Assembly (NCBI GenBank): GCA_038025085.1 | Contig: CM076148.1 | Location: 34,392,501 to 34,456,500 of the forward strand | From: Tetragonia tetragonoides | Taxonomy: Eukaryota; Streptophyta; Magnoliopsida; Caryophyllales; Aizoaceae | Reading direction: 5' to 3' | DNA: 64,000 bases | Part shown: positions 34,321-44,620 of the stretch, in pieces | Position numbering within the stretch: the stretch's first letter is position 1 | How the letters are laid out: each line of letters begins with the position of its first letter | Program-made: the position numbers and the translations under genes | Notes under the pieces: generated by a model | Told to the model about the DNA's origin: nothing | What the model saw: the letters and a program-made list of their open reading frames with translations, nothing else | Database searches by the model: none

Positions 34321-35812
34321 CGAGTGCTTCCTGCTCGCGAGGAAGGAAAGAAGAGCCACAAGGTTCAGATTTGACTATTCTTGCTTTCCGAACTACCATA
34401 AGGTTAGTAAGACTTAGTCTAAAAGACAAAAGAGAGTGATCGACGAAGTGGAAGCGAGCCCAAATAGGGCGCCCAAGAGCTTGCATCAGAAGATATGCTC
34501 GAGAAGGACTTCCGCTATGATGCCCACATCCTCCAAATATAAGAATGCCAGCACTCTCACTTCTGATATCTCCAAGTGTTGTCACCAACAACCTTCCCCG
34601 ATGGACAGAACGTCCCGCTGTAAGTGACTGTTTTTCAAATAAAAAATAACTCGAAGGGGCTGAAGTTCGACGCGGAGGAAATGTGAGCGCCTAGCTCGAA
34701 ACTTGAGTTCTCAATAAGGAGCGTCACACCTTGTATAGTAAAAGCTTGCTTTTCCAGTTGATCGCACCCCGAGTGGTGCGGCTGAGCCAGAGTGGCCTAC
34801 TAAAATAAAAGGGAGTAAATGATGAAGACTAAAAAAACGAATTAAGGTGACTCTAGGTTTTCTTACTTGCTCTAGTGGCTGGCAAAGGCCAACCGAAAGG
34901 GGAGAACGAAAGGCTCAGGAATCGATCGGTTCCTGCTCCGCTTTCTTAAAAGCAAGGCAGTTGTCTCCGATATTCTTTTTTTTTTTTTTGAGACTGACTT
35001 TTTTCTATTTTTTTCGTGGCGGGGGAACTATCTCTCTTTCAGAGAAGTGTGCTCCGTCCGGGGATTCTCTGCGGAATTTCTCTTTCCCAGCCACTAAGCA
35101 TCTGGCTTGGGCTCGAAAGCAAGGTTCGGAATCGAAGCGCGAAACTAAGAACCAAACAAATGAGAGGCCGGAGGGCCGGGAAAAGAGCCTTCAGTCGAAG
35201 TGCCGCAGAGCTCATTCTAGTCGCTTCGCTTCTAGCGAAGCTTCTAGAAGGCCAACCACTAAAAGAATATACAAGTCATGAGCGGTAGCTCATGCCTAGA
35301 GAGGCGAAAGCAGCCAGGTGCGAAGAACGATTTGGGCCCCACCACTTAAGTTTCTTCACCGAAAGGGACAAAAAAGCCATGCTTCATATACCTCAGCTCC
35401 GAGAATAGAACTCGCCGACGCCTACGATGGTTCTACATTTTATTTACCAGGGACCTGGAAGACAGCCCCCCACTGGAACGAACTTGCTTTGCTCTCACTC
35501 GGCTGACTCCCACCTAGCTAAAGGGTCGCTTTGCGTTGGATGCTTTTAACCCTAGCCACAATGATGGCTATGTTATCTTGGAGAGCATTGAAGCTTCCTA
35601 ATTAGTCATAAAGGAAAACTGACTTTTGCTTTTTGACAACCTTACTGACTGAAAGGGGGATCCGCTCAAACATGCGAAGAACGTCTGTCCCTTTTGGCAG
35701 CTCAATCTTCACGGTAAAAATTATACCAATTCTGTCTAAAAATCGCATATTTTCCACATTCATAAGGAGTTCGTCTATGTTTGTACTTTATGAATATGAT
35801 ATTTTCTGGAAA

Positions 35813-35904
35813 AGATTCTTTTATCAGGTAATGGGGATACTTTAAGCATTCCATTAGTTATGTATCAACGTTCCAACAAAAAGACTTTAATGCACCAAAA
35901 ACCC
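35813..35904 (+). pseudogene. rpoB: Plastid rpoB fragment
   Basis: The frame reads [20 protein letters not shown] then TLMHQKP, which fits the plastid RNA polymerase beta subunit as I know it. It breaks off after the MHQKP motif, where unrelated sequence begins. It is too short to function. Confidence 0.7.
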
Positions 35905-36160
35905 CGTTTATTGAGCGAAGAAACAGGTCGATTAGAAGGTGCAGAAATGAAAACCCCTATCTCTTTCTCTCTCTTCAATCAAACATTGACAGCCATTAAA
36001 GAAGCTTCAACCTCACCACCACTTCAAATCCAAATGGTCTTTAATCAAACAAAAATCACAACTCTCCGAACTCACCTAACCGACCTCTCTGAATCCTCAC
36101 TTTCTCTCTCCTCCAACTCCCTCTCTGCCCGCGTACTCCACTCTTTCTCCTCCACCTAGC
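35905..36160 (+). pseudogene. Possible captured nuclear gene fragment
   Basis: After the rpoB junction the frame runs on with a Ser/Thr/Leu-rich protein-like stretch ([19 protein letters not shown], then [17 protein letters not shown]) to a stop. It is richer in C than its flanks, like a coding exon of a nuclear gene. I do not recognise the parent gene. Confidence 0.35.
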
Positions 36161-36931
36161 TTCCGCCGACACACTCGTCGGATAATGCTGTGACAATTCT
36201 CTCACCTCCAGCAAACTCCAAACTCAAAGCGCTATCGGATCTCTCTCCTCTTCTCTTGATGAACCTGTATAAAAGGTCAAATTTTCACCCCATGAACAAT
36301 GGGTTTTGTGGGCTTCTTCTTCGAAGAGGTATTCTGGGGAGGTGGGGAGATTAAAGAGTTTAAGAGTTGTGGGTTTGTTGGGGTGTGAGTGTTTATGTCT
36401 TGGTATGGGTTATATTGACGATAATTTGATGAGTCTGATGATGGATTCGCTATTAATCAAAACAATTTAAGGAGAGAGAAAGAGAGAGTTTGATTGGGTT
36501 GCGGTTGAAGGGTGGTGGTGGTCGTGTAGTGGTGCTATGTGGTGGAGGTAGTGAGGGTGTGGAGGAGAGAAAATAGTGAGGTGAGGGATTTGCTTTGGTT
36601 AATGGAAAAAAAAGGAAATAATTTGAGATACTTTGGTCATATAATAGAAGCTGAAATAGTAATAAAAAAATGTCAAAAATATAAACATAAAGCCACGTCA
36701 TAATTTAACCGGACAAAGTAACGAAAAATGGCACGGACTGGTAACAATTAAAAACGACATGGTACCATCCGGATTTCAAAAAATATTTTAGGTATCAAGT
36801 GAAAAAGCCAAAAATAGAGGGGTACCATGTGGAATTTTCCAAGAAAAAAAAAATAGGAAGGAGGAAGAGGAGAGAGAAGAAGAGAAAAAAAAGGAGAAAG
36901 GGGTAAAAGAAAAAGGGAATGAAAATAAAAA

Positions 36932-38101
36932 GGAAAATTTGACAAGAATAATCCGAAGTTTCGCCTATCCGACAATAATAATCCCAAAATGAAAAATCTA
37001 TGTCATTAATCCGAAGTTGACCCCTGTCCCAAAATATTGGTCTAGAAGTAACGGTGTCAAACTTCCATCATCAGTTTAATGAGGTGGCAGTAATTAGATA
37101 AAAAAAATAAAAAATCTCTCTCCTCTAATTTCTCCCTGTTAGCGTTTCTCTCTCCCTTCTTCATCTTCTCCAATCACTGCTTTGACTTTGCACCATTAAC
37201 AAACAACCAAATACCAAGCTTTTCCTTCACAACTTTCATTTCCAGAACACCCATCCACTTCCCCATAAAAATTCTCTCGTTTTCACAACTATTTGCATCT
37301 ACAGAATCATATAAACCCATTAGAAATCGAACCAGATAATTTGATCCAACAAAGACAAGAACTACTTCATTAACAAAATTGAGGAAACAGAACCGAACCA
37401 TAAAATACAACAATTCAATTGAACCACAATAAGAAATTGAACGCAAAAACTAAACAAAATCTTAGGATAGAAGATCTCAACCGCAACAATTGAACGAAAG
37501 ACTAGAATATGATAACTTAGTTAGATCGAACAATGGGTACTGGTGGTGGGTCTCCGTTCGGGGATGCACTTTTGGGGCCCGGTATATGGCCTAAGTTGAC
37601 GGCGGATCTATCAACTAGGGTATCGTGAGGTGTCAGAATGGGGGTGAGTTTGTGGTGGTGGGGGTTTTCTGGGAGGTGGTGTGCTTCCGTGGTGGTGGGG
37701 CTTTTCTGGTAGGTGATGCGATTCCGTGGTGGAGGTCGTCGGCGGTCACAAATGGTGGTGGGGGATTTGATTGTGAGGTGTTTGGTTGTTGTGGTAGTGG
37801 AATGATGGAGGAAGGTTGTGGATGGGAGGAGAGAGGAAATTGACTCCATTGAAGAGAGAGAGAGAGAGAGAGAGAGTGCACTGGTTGATTAATTAAAAAA
37901 GGGTAGTTAATTAATTATTAATTATAGTTATTAGCAATAATGTGTCACTAAATAATAAAACTAACAGTAAGATAATAGAGTTACTAGTTGGACTAATATT
38001 ATGAGACGGGTGTCATTTTCGGATTAATGACGTAGATTTTTCATCTTGGAATTATTATTGTCGGATAGACGAAACTTCGGATTATTCTTGTCAAATTTTC
38101 C
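36932..38101. mobile_element. Non-autonomous Mutator-like element, 1170 bp
   Basis: The inverted ends are about 100 bp long, starting GGAAAATTTGACAAGAATAA and matching CTATCCGACAATAATAATCC and ATGTCATTAATCCGAA. The 9-bp target-site duplication AAATAAAAA lies at 36923-36931 and 38102-38110, as expected for Mutator. The interior has a GA microsatellite (about 37855-37876) and a GGTGGT/Thr-His-rich stretch with ORFs on both strands but no transposase. It interrupts the right arm of the outer element. Confidence 0.85.
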
Positions 38102-38280
38102 AAATAAAAAATGGGGTAAACGTAATTAGAAATCAGACCGGAAATTCTTTCCAAAAAATATAATTTGGGGGAATCTGCACTTTTTTTTGGCTTTTTTTAT
38201 ATTTATGTGGTACCGATGCATTTTCTTATACTCATCTGGTAAATGGTGTCATTTTCTTTGTACCCATTTGGTAATTCGAG

Positions 38281-38870
38281 AAAACAAGGTGTATATGATA
38301 AATAACTCTGAGAAAGTGTATCACGTTTGTTTATTACGAACATTTATGTATTTTTTTTTAAAAACAATTATAATTTATTTTTTTTGCAATTACACGAGAG
38401 TTTGTCAGCACATTAATTAAAATGAGTAAGTGTATGAGATTTATTTTCCTGGTGACTAGAATAAATCCTGCGCGTTTACTACAAAGGTTTCAAATACACA
38501 CTCCATTGTACATATAATTTGGTTGTTCTACTTCGAGTGTGTTTTCTTACATTGAATTGAACTGAAAAATAGTATGTGAAAGAAAAAGTAAATCACTGAA
38601 CTGACCTCCATTAAATTAAACTGAAATGAATTGAACTGGAGCAATTATTGAGTAAATGGGAAAAAAACACCATTAGTTAATTTGCCCCAACTATACGCTT
38701 ATCGCTCGGATCGCGAAACCCAACTCAAGAAAAAAGTTGTCATTTTTCTAAATTGATATTTTATATGAACCCTTATTAAATATTTGTATTTAAAAAAGCG
38801 TCGGTCATCATGAGGTATTTAAAATTTATTTACTAGTGTACATCCACCCAAAGTCGGTATTAGGCACAAT
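38281..38870. other. AT-rich intergenic DNA
   Basis: No ORF, RNA gene or repeat boundary could be supported here. Confidence 0.3.
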
Positions 38871-39130
38871 TTTTTTTTTTTTTTTTTTTTGTTGAGAAGG
38901 AAGGCTATGCTCATTACATAAAAATTATTCCAACAGTAGAAATTCCTAGCACATCAACTTGAAGACTGTTCCTAACATTGTCAGGTGGAGCTTCGAAGAT
39001 TTGTAGCCCGACGCAAGTTGAATCCAAAAATTAACGAGCCAATGGGCGACACAATTTTCTTCACGGTATATATGAAGTAGCTTGACCTTCCAATTCGGGT
39101 CATGGGGAAAAAAATCTATCTAAAACCTGA
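38871..39130 (-). mobile_element. LINE 3' end with RNase H remnant
   Basis: On the minus strand the frame reads HIYREENCVAHWLVNFWIQL then ASGYKSSKLHL, the C-terminus of the LINE RNase H domain, followed by a short 3' UTR and a poly-A tail (T run at 38871-38890 on the plus strand). The rest of the element is missing. Confidence 0.7.
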
Positions 39131-39434
39131 TTGGCTCGAAAATTATTACTGTTCTTGTATGTCAAATTTGACAAGTTATTGTTCATGGATCAACTCGTTT
39201 TTCACGTGCATCCGAATGCACCTAGAAATTAAACCTTACTTTTGTATTTAGGCCCGGGTATGTGTAAGTATACCTGAGAACACACAAAAATTTGCACCTT
39301 TCATGTAGTCAAGAATTTGCCCATGTCTAATTCCGGAACCCACTAAAAATTGGCCGGGCGTCGGTGTTTATTAGGCCAAGACTTCTCAACTTTTTTTGTG
39401 TTTTTCTTTTCGAAAGCCAACTTGTACTCCCTAT
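39131..39434. other. Intergenic DNA between LINE and hAT elements
   Basis: About 300 bases with no supported feature. Confidence 0.3.
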
Positions 39435-42188
39435 TAGGAATGTAAATGGATCGGATTCGGGTCGGGTGGACCATCATCCGCTCCATCCGCGAAATCCATC
39501 CGCTCCATCCGTCATCCGCGGTTTAAACGGATGGATCGGGTGATAAACGGTTTTAATACTCCTGTTTTTCAATTTGTTCACAATACTCCTGTTTTAATAA
39601 AATTGTTCCACTGTCATGCATTTCGCTCGCTTAATTAAAGCTTCATACAAACCAAATATGAAAAAGGTATTATACATAAAATCCAAATCACACAAAACAA
39701 CAATTTAAAATATTTTCTCACTTCACGAATGTCAAATAACTAGCCTACTGACTACTAATCTATTACATCAAGTAGACAGTGGACTCAATTTTTCAATTTG
39801 TCTGACTCTTCACAAATCCACCATCTCTTCATCTGTATCCTATTAAAATAGGGGAAAATTAAAGAGTTAGAAACTTACATCTATAAAAATAAAAAATGAT
39901 AAAAGAAGAAAATCAAATGAACATTACCGTAGTCAAGTCAACAATGTCACTAGTGTTGCTAGCACCGCTACTTGCCTCTTCTACCGCATCATTATCTTCC
40001 AAGCTAGTAGCACATGCATGAGCATTGTTGAAAAACATGGTTCCAAACTAATGCTTTAAATTGCATATACTCCAACTAATTTGATAACCCAACATATATA
40101 AGATCAATAAGTAAGAATCATATTCTTCAAAAACATGGTTTCAAACACCATAAGCAAACATACAAAAAACATCTCAATAACCCAAAACATTACAAATTTG
40201 CTTCCACTTTGAAATTAAAAATATAATTTTGAACCAATATGCATTTCAATCGAGGTACATTACAAAGGAGAAGGAAAAGGAGGGAGGTACCTGAGTATTA
40301 ACTGGTCAATAGATATAGCATAACGTTGTCTGCGAATTCAAAAAGCATACTTAAAGTATTAGAATATCATATCAGGTATCCTACTGGCATACAAGTTAAA
40401 TCAGGGACACGGGACATTTTAACAAAAAGATCTCCTGCACCACATTTCCATGAAAGATTACAAGAAAAATACGTCTAGTAAATCATTAGGATTGCAAGAA
40501 AAATACAAATAAATGAAAGATTACCTTGGGCATTCTAGGCATCTCGTCACGTTTCCATTTGGGCTGAAAACCAATACCTAAGGGCCCGTTCGGGGTGGTT
40601 GTGAGTTGCAAGTTTCTGGTTTTCAAAATTTTTTATCTACTTATAGAAATTATGTTTGGAGCTGAAAATTTTTCCCATTATAGTTGTCTACTCTATTTTT
40701 AAAACTGACAACTGAAAATTGGAAACCAAAAATTGTGGTTTCCAAAATCTGGTTTTTGATTTTCAAAAAAACTGAAAACTGAAAACTCAAAACCACCCCA
40801 AACAGGCCCTAAAAATCCAATTGCCATTTCTTCAGCAACAGCATTGACCTGTCAAGTGTGATAACAAACAGGAGATGATGTTCCATCCAAAAAACGTACA
40901 ATTAAATTTAACTATAGTCTTTTACTATCAAGATAAGGGCATAAACAATGGAATTACAAAATGTCTAGAAACACTAAAGAGTAAGACAGAAATTCAGCCA
41001 TGATTTGCCAAACAATAGTGGCACAAAGCTTGAAGCCAAATATGAAACAAAAACAAGAGAACTAACTTAAGCGAAATTCATCTTCTTAAATGATGACTGT
41101 AAGTATTCTAAGTAACCGAAGCTAACAAGAAAACGCGTCTGTATGTTCAAAAAGCACTTGATTATATTATCACAATTCATTCATCGAGACAGTAACCACT
41201 TGATTATTCAGCACTTGTTACAAGTTGATGATCGATATAACTGAAGTGTTTCTATCAGGAAATTTGAATTGATCAAAAAGGAACATAATCAACATACAGT
41301 TTGTAATGCTGCAGGAAGGATAGATGAGGAACAGGGAAACCAATAAAAATGGAAGAATAACATCAATTTAACGCTCCTGTGACTGTCCTGTAGTAGTAAA
41401 GACTAAAGAGAACAATTCACTTAAACCTACCTGGTAGAGGTGAGAAGTTACTTCAGCACAAGTTTGATGCAGTGATTTGGGGTTGATTTGACATTGACAG
41501 TACACCCTAGATATGAAATTAGAAGAAGAATACATGTACAAAATCAGAAATAATATCACAAAAACTGAAAACCCTAAATTAACAAAAAAAAACATCACCA
41601 GAATCACACAATTTACAAGAAACGAAGGAAACGCAGGAGAGAGAAAAAGAAATTAGCGTGACTGAGGGGAAGGAGAGAGAATTGTGGAAGAAATTCCAAC
41701 CCAATACGAAACCCTAAGGTACGAGGGAGAGAGAAAGCAGGAATGGAAAACTGGTTTAAGGATACGAAAACGAATACCTGAAGCAGAGAAGAGTTAGAGA
41801 GTGGGAGTGAGTGAACTGAACTCCGGCGACGGCGCGACGCTGATGAAGAGTGGGAGTGAGTGACTGAGTGGTGACTGGTGACTCAGTGCTTGAGAGAGAA
41901 GAAGAGAGAGAAAGAGTGAAACTGCGTAAGCGTAACAACGTTCTTCATTTGGGATTTTAGGGTTAGTCTATTTATATATATATTTTTCCTTTTTTTTTTA
42001 ATTAAACGGGTGATGGATGGTTTTAGCGGGTCGGGTTCGCGGGTGGAAACTGTCCACCCGAATCCTACCCGATCCGTCACCCGCTCCATCCACCATCCTC
42101 TTAAGGATCCGTTTATTCGGGTTTTGATCCATATATTCGGGTGGGATGGTGCGGATATCCGCGGATGGAGTATCCATTTACATCCGTA
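39435..42188 (-). mobile_element. hAT-type element, 2.75 kb, transposase lost
   Basis: The ends TAGGAATGTAAATGGAT and ATCCATTTACATCCGTA are inverted repeats and the 8-bp duplication CTCCCTAT flanks it (39427-39434, 42189-42196). Subterminal regions are rich in GGATGGA/CATCCGC repeats in both orientations. The interior looks like the 5' leader and first intron/exon blocks of a minus-strand gene (GA-rich leader near 41640-41890, a short coding-like block at about 39930-40040), but no hAT transposase domain remains. A Tourist MITE is nested inside. Confidence 0.75.
40582..40809. mobile_element. Tourist-like MITE, 228 bp, nested in the hAT element
   Basis: The ends GGGCCCGTTCGGGGTGGTT and AACCACCCCAAACAGGCCC are inverted, with TAA at 40579-40581 and 40810-40812. 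Interior repeats of TGAAAACT and TTTTCA kind are present. Confidence 0.82.
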
Positions 42189-42517
42189 CTCCCTATTGTT
42201 TCGGCCGGGAGATTATGGGCCCAGTATATGATTATATGTTTGCATGGGCCTGAAACATGGGCAAAACAATTTCTTTGTTCCCTAGATGATCACCGACCTA
42301 ACATTATTTTGCCACTGAAAAATTTATGATGGGAGTATATTTATTTGAAGGAAAATTTGCGAGAAACTACCTTGTTAGTAATAATATTTGTAATATAGTA
42401 TTTTATTTAAAAAAATGTTATATGTAACTATATTTTATCCATGTTTTGGTTATTGGGTCATACTCAAACCTATTTTTCAGTTAAAAAATTCAGTAAATAT
42501 TCGTTATACCACACGTG

Positions 42518-42711
42518 CAGTGGCAGATCTAGAAAATAATAATATGGGTGTCAAAATTGAATTATTAAATAATATGGGTATCAACACTAAATTGTTATGG
42601 TATTTTAACAATAATTTCCCAAAAAAAGTCCAAAAACTAGGGTATTTTAGCAAAATTTTCCAGAAAACTGGTTGCCCGGGACCCCACGGTCCCGGTGTAG
42701 ATCTGCCCCTG
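42518..42711. mobile_element. hAT MITE, 194 bp
   Basis: The ends CAGTGGCAGATCTAG and GTAGATCTGCCCCTG are inverted; flanks CACACGTG and CCCACGTG match at 7 of 8 positions as an aged 8-bp duplication. The terminal motif is akin to the hAT element at 13055-14369. Confidence 0.75.
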
Positions 42712-43332
42712 CCCACGTGACTGTCGCGTACCACTTAAACCCTTCAAAAAAAGGCAAAAATAGTTCTAAAAAGCAAAGTTGTAGAAGAATGGCAAATGAG
42801 ATTGATGGATCTAGAGGGGATAAATCAGATAAATTGACATCAGAAGATGATGATTAATAGGGGTTGGAGATTTAAGTGGCACGCAACAGTAAATGGGGGT
42901 ATAACGGGTATTTACAAAACTTTTTGACCAAAAAATGAGTTTGGGTATGACCCGACAACCAAAACATGGATAAAAGGTAGTTATAGACAACCTTTTTTAA
43001 ATAATGTACTATCTAACAAACTTTTTTGCTAATAAGTAGAGGTGATCATTTGTGGGTTGGACACGGGTCGGGCTTTGATGAAAAAATTGTCCAACTGGCC
43101 TAAAATTTGTTGCCCTTGTCCGCCCATCAAGGCTCAAAAATTACCATGACCCACCCTATTAGTGGGCCGGGCTTGCCCATGGGCTAATGAGATTTTAAAA
43201 AAACTAATTTTCTATTAAATTTTAAGAGTTTTTCCTTGTTTGCGATAAATAATTTTACTATTAATATGCGATCTAACTCCAAAATCAAGCGTAATACACT
43301 AATACTCAATATAATCATAATTTTAATATTTA
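42712..43332. other. Intergenic DNA between hAT MITE and SINE
   Basis: This includes a GGGCCGGGCTTGCCCATGGG-type GC-rich patch near 43165-43185 in otherwise AT-rich DNA. No gene or repeat boundary was established. Confidence 0.3.
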
Positions 43333-43525
43333 ACCAAGGAGGTGTGGTTGAGTGGTATGGACTCATCCATCCTGAACCAAGGTTGAAGGTTCGAATCTCG
43401 CCTTGGGCATAGAGCAGCTTTAAATTCCTTTGCCAGCTGTCCCACCCTTTGAGGTGCCTACAAGCCAGCGCGGGGGATAGTCACTGTGGTCGACGGTGAT
43501 ACCCTTGATCGTGAACCAAAAAAAA
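43333..43525 (+). mobile_element. tRNA-derived SINE, second family
   Basis: The head shows a box A-like GTGGTTGAGTGGTATGG and a box B GGTTCGAATCTC, and the end is GTGAACC plus an A run at 43518-43525. ATAATTTTA occurs just before and just after and may be the target-site duplication. It differs in sequence from the SINE at 14773. Confidence 0.7.
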
Positions 43526-43788
43526 TAATTTTACGAGTAATATTTTATCATACAAAATAAGTCTTAACAACACACAAACAATAAAAAAAGCTCACAATTT
43601 TTATAAACTAAAAAATATTGGGGGGGGGGGGGGCAGTTTGATGTGCTTACTTTGAGTAAACAATCAAATAAGGACCTGAACTATTGCAAAAATTTGGAAT
43701 AAGGACCTAAATTATCAAAGTGAAAGAATAAGGACCTCTCACCAACTCTGTTAAAACTTCCGTCATCAGGTTTATATTATTTTTTATG
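43526..43788. other. Left flank of the large Mutator-like element, with a G run
   Basis: It holds a 13-base G homopolymer (43621-43633) and repeated AATAAGGACCT motifs (three copies at about 43667-43737) that suggest the edge of another old repeat. No gene. Confidence 0.35.
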
Positions 43789-43852
43789 TGAATTGCTATT
43801 TACCGCCCAAAATTACTACCTACCGCCCCTATAAATTACCCATTTGCCCTTC
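43789..43852 (+). repeat. Left TIR of the Mutator-like element
   Basis: It is the inverted counterpart of about 50040-50102; shared strings are CTATTTACCGCC, AAATTACTACCTACCGCCCC and TTTGCCC. Outside the TIR the flanks differ. Confidence 0.75.
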
Positions 43853-44258
43853 ACTCATCCTCACTCATCACTCATCCTCACTCATACTCATCCTCACTCA
43901 AACTCATCCTCACTCAAAGCAAAACCACCACCACTACTCACGGAAAACCACCACCACTCACGGCAAAACCACCACCACTCACGGCAAAACCACCACCATT
44001 CGAAATGTCAGGGGCTAGCGGCAGCGGCAAAGGCGGCGACGGGGATGTAGGCGGTGAGCATAGCGGCGCGGGGGTATAGATTCGAATTTTTTTTGCTTTA
44101 TTTACTCTAATTTGCTTTGATTTTTACGAAATGTGTTGATATAGGAGTGTTTTTATTCGCGGTTTATTGACAATTGAATTGAATTTGTGTTGTTTGAAGT
44201 TGTGTTGATTGATTTGTGAATTTTCGAGTTCGTCGGAGTAGAGTCGGGCGTCTGAAAA

Positions 44259-44461
44259 AGACGACTCACCCATGGGTGAGTCGCCTATAATAGACGACTC
44301 ACCCATGGGTGAGTCGAGATCGGCAGACGACTCGCCCATGGGTGAGTCGCCTGTAGCAGACGACTCACCCTTGGGTGAGTCGAGATCGACAGACGACTCA
44401 CCTATGGGTGAGTCGCCAGTCGCAGACGACTCACCCATGAGTGAGTCGAGATCGGCAGACA
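44259..44461. repeat. Left intronic array: six 33-bp palindromic units
   Basis: Six copies of a palindrome with half-site CGACTCACCCA are centred at exactly 33-bp steps; the six-base cores start at 44270, 44303, 44336, 44369, 44402 and 44435. The first two units are perfect 22-bp palindromes and later ones have one or two changes, including in the CCATGG core. Spacers alternate between a CCTRTAR type and an AGATCGRCA type, so the unit is also a 66-bp dimer. It lies in intron 1 of the PMD gene. Because 33 is a multiple of three it stays open in one frame on each strand (DDSPMGES / GDSPMGESS), which is not evidence of coding. Confidence 0.92.
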
Positions 44462-44480
44462 ACCGACACAAAAAAAAAAA

Positions 44481-44489
44481 AAATTATTA

Positions 44490-44534
<45 letters not shown>

Positions 44535-44620
44535 TATTGTTATTATTATTAATATTATTATTGTTATTATTATTTGTTATTACAATTATTATTAGTTGTC
44601 AATTATTATTTTAATTATTT
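44481..44620 (+). repeat. (TTA)n-rich microsatellite
   Basis: An ATT/TTA trinucleotide tract with interruptions fills the rest of intron 1 of the PMD gene. Confidence 0.85.

Larger units (their letters stand above)
30340..35904. other. Nuclear insertion of mitochondrial-type DNA (NUMT-like)
   Basis: Base composition changes sharply to a more even, GC-richer DNA with purine/pyrimidine blocks typical of plant mitochondrial spacers. Three identifiable pieces support this: a large-subunit rRNA fragment (31370-31437, -), a plastid rpoB fragment (about 35813-35904, +) and a LINE fragment (34200-34320, +). Plant mitochondrial genomes commonly contain plastid and nuclear transposon pieces. None of the ORFs in it is intact or recognisable as a full mitochondrial gene. 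Ends are approximate, judged by composition. Confidence 0.6.
30120..36841. mobile_element. Inner 6.7-kb TIR element carrying organelle-like DNA
   Basis: A region of about 120 bp at each end is inverted and roughly three-quarters identical by eye: left GAAATTCCACATGGTACCCC...GAAATCCGGATGGTACC, right the complement of the same string. The identical 15-mer AGAAAAAAAAAATAG flanks it at 30105-30119 and 36842-36856; with the A run the true duplication may be shorter (9-11 bp, Mutator-like). It sits in the right arm of the outer 10-kb element. Inside are a nuclear-looking segment at each end and about 5.5 kb of DNA of mitochondrial character. No transposase was found. It may be a capture event or a later organelle insertion into the element. 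Confidence 0.6.
28253..38280. mobile_element. Outer 10-kb TIR element hosting four nested insertions
   Basis: The left arm (28253-28500) starts GAATTACCAAATGG and is an inverted copy of the right arm, which is split into 38280-38102 and 36931-36845. Shared landmarks include ATGACACCA, GATGAGTATAA, GTGCAGATTCCCCC/GTGTAGATTCCCCC, TTTTTATTTTCAT and a long CT-rich stretch. Arms are about 250 bp. The right arm is interrupted by one Mutator-like element and by a second large TIR element. The core also holds a Tourist MITE and a solo LTR. No transposase and no flanking target-site duplication were found, so it is a non-autonomous element of uncertain superfamily, Mutator-like by its long TIRs. Confidence 0.65.

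Noticed and set aside
34847..35288. ORFs of 90-144 codons in the organelle-like segment
   Set aside because: They start in T runs and spacer DNA; plant mitochondrial spacers give many such chance ORFs and I recognise no gene.
37517..37881. Thr/His/Pro-rich ORF in the Mutator-like element
   Set aside because: It arises from GGTGGT and GA repeats; several frames are open on both strands and no family matches.
44259..44461. Regular 33-bp repeats look like a CRISPR array
   Set aside because: Units are palindromes with nearly constant spacers in a plant nuclear transposon intron; spacers are not unique, and no cas genes are possible in this context.
44124..44595. Repeat-encoding ORFs on both strands over the left palindrome array
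   Set aside because: A palindrome with a period divisible by three stays open on both strands automatically; the exon model with consistent phase places the array in intron 1.
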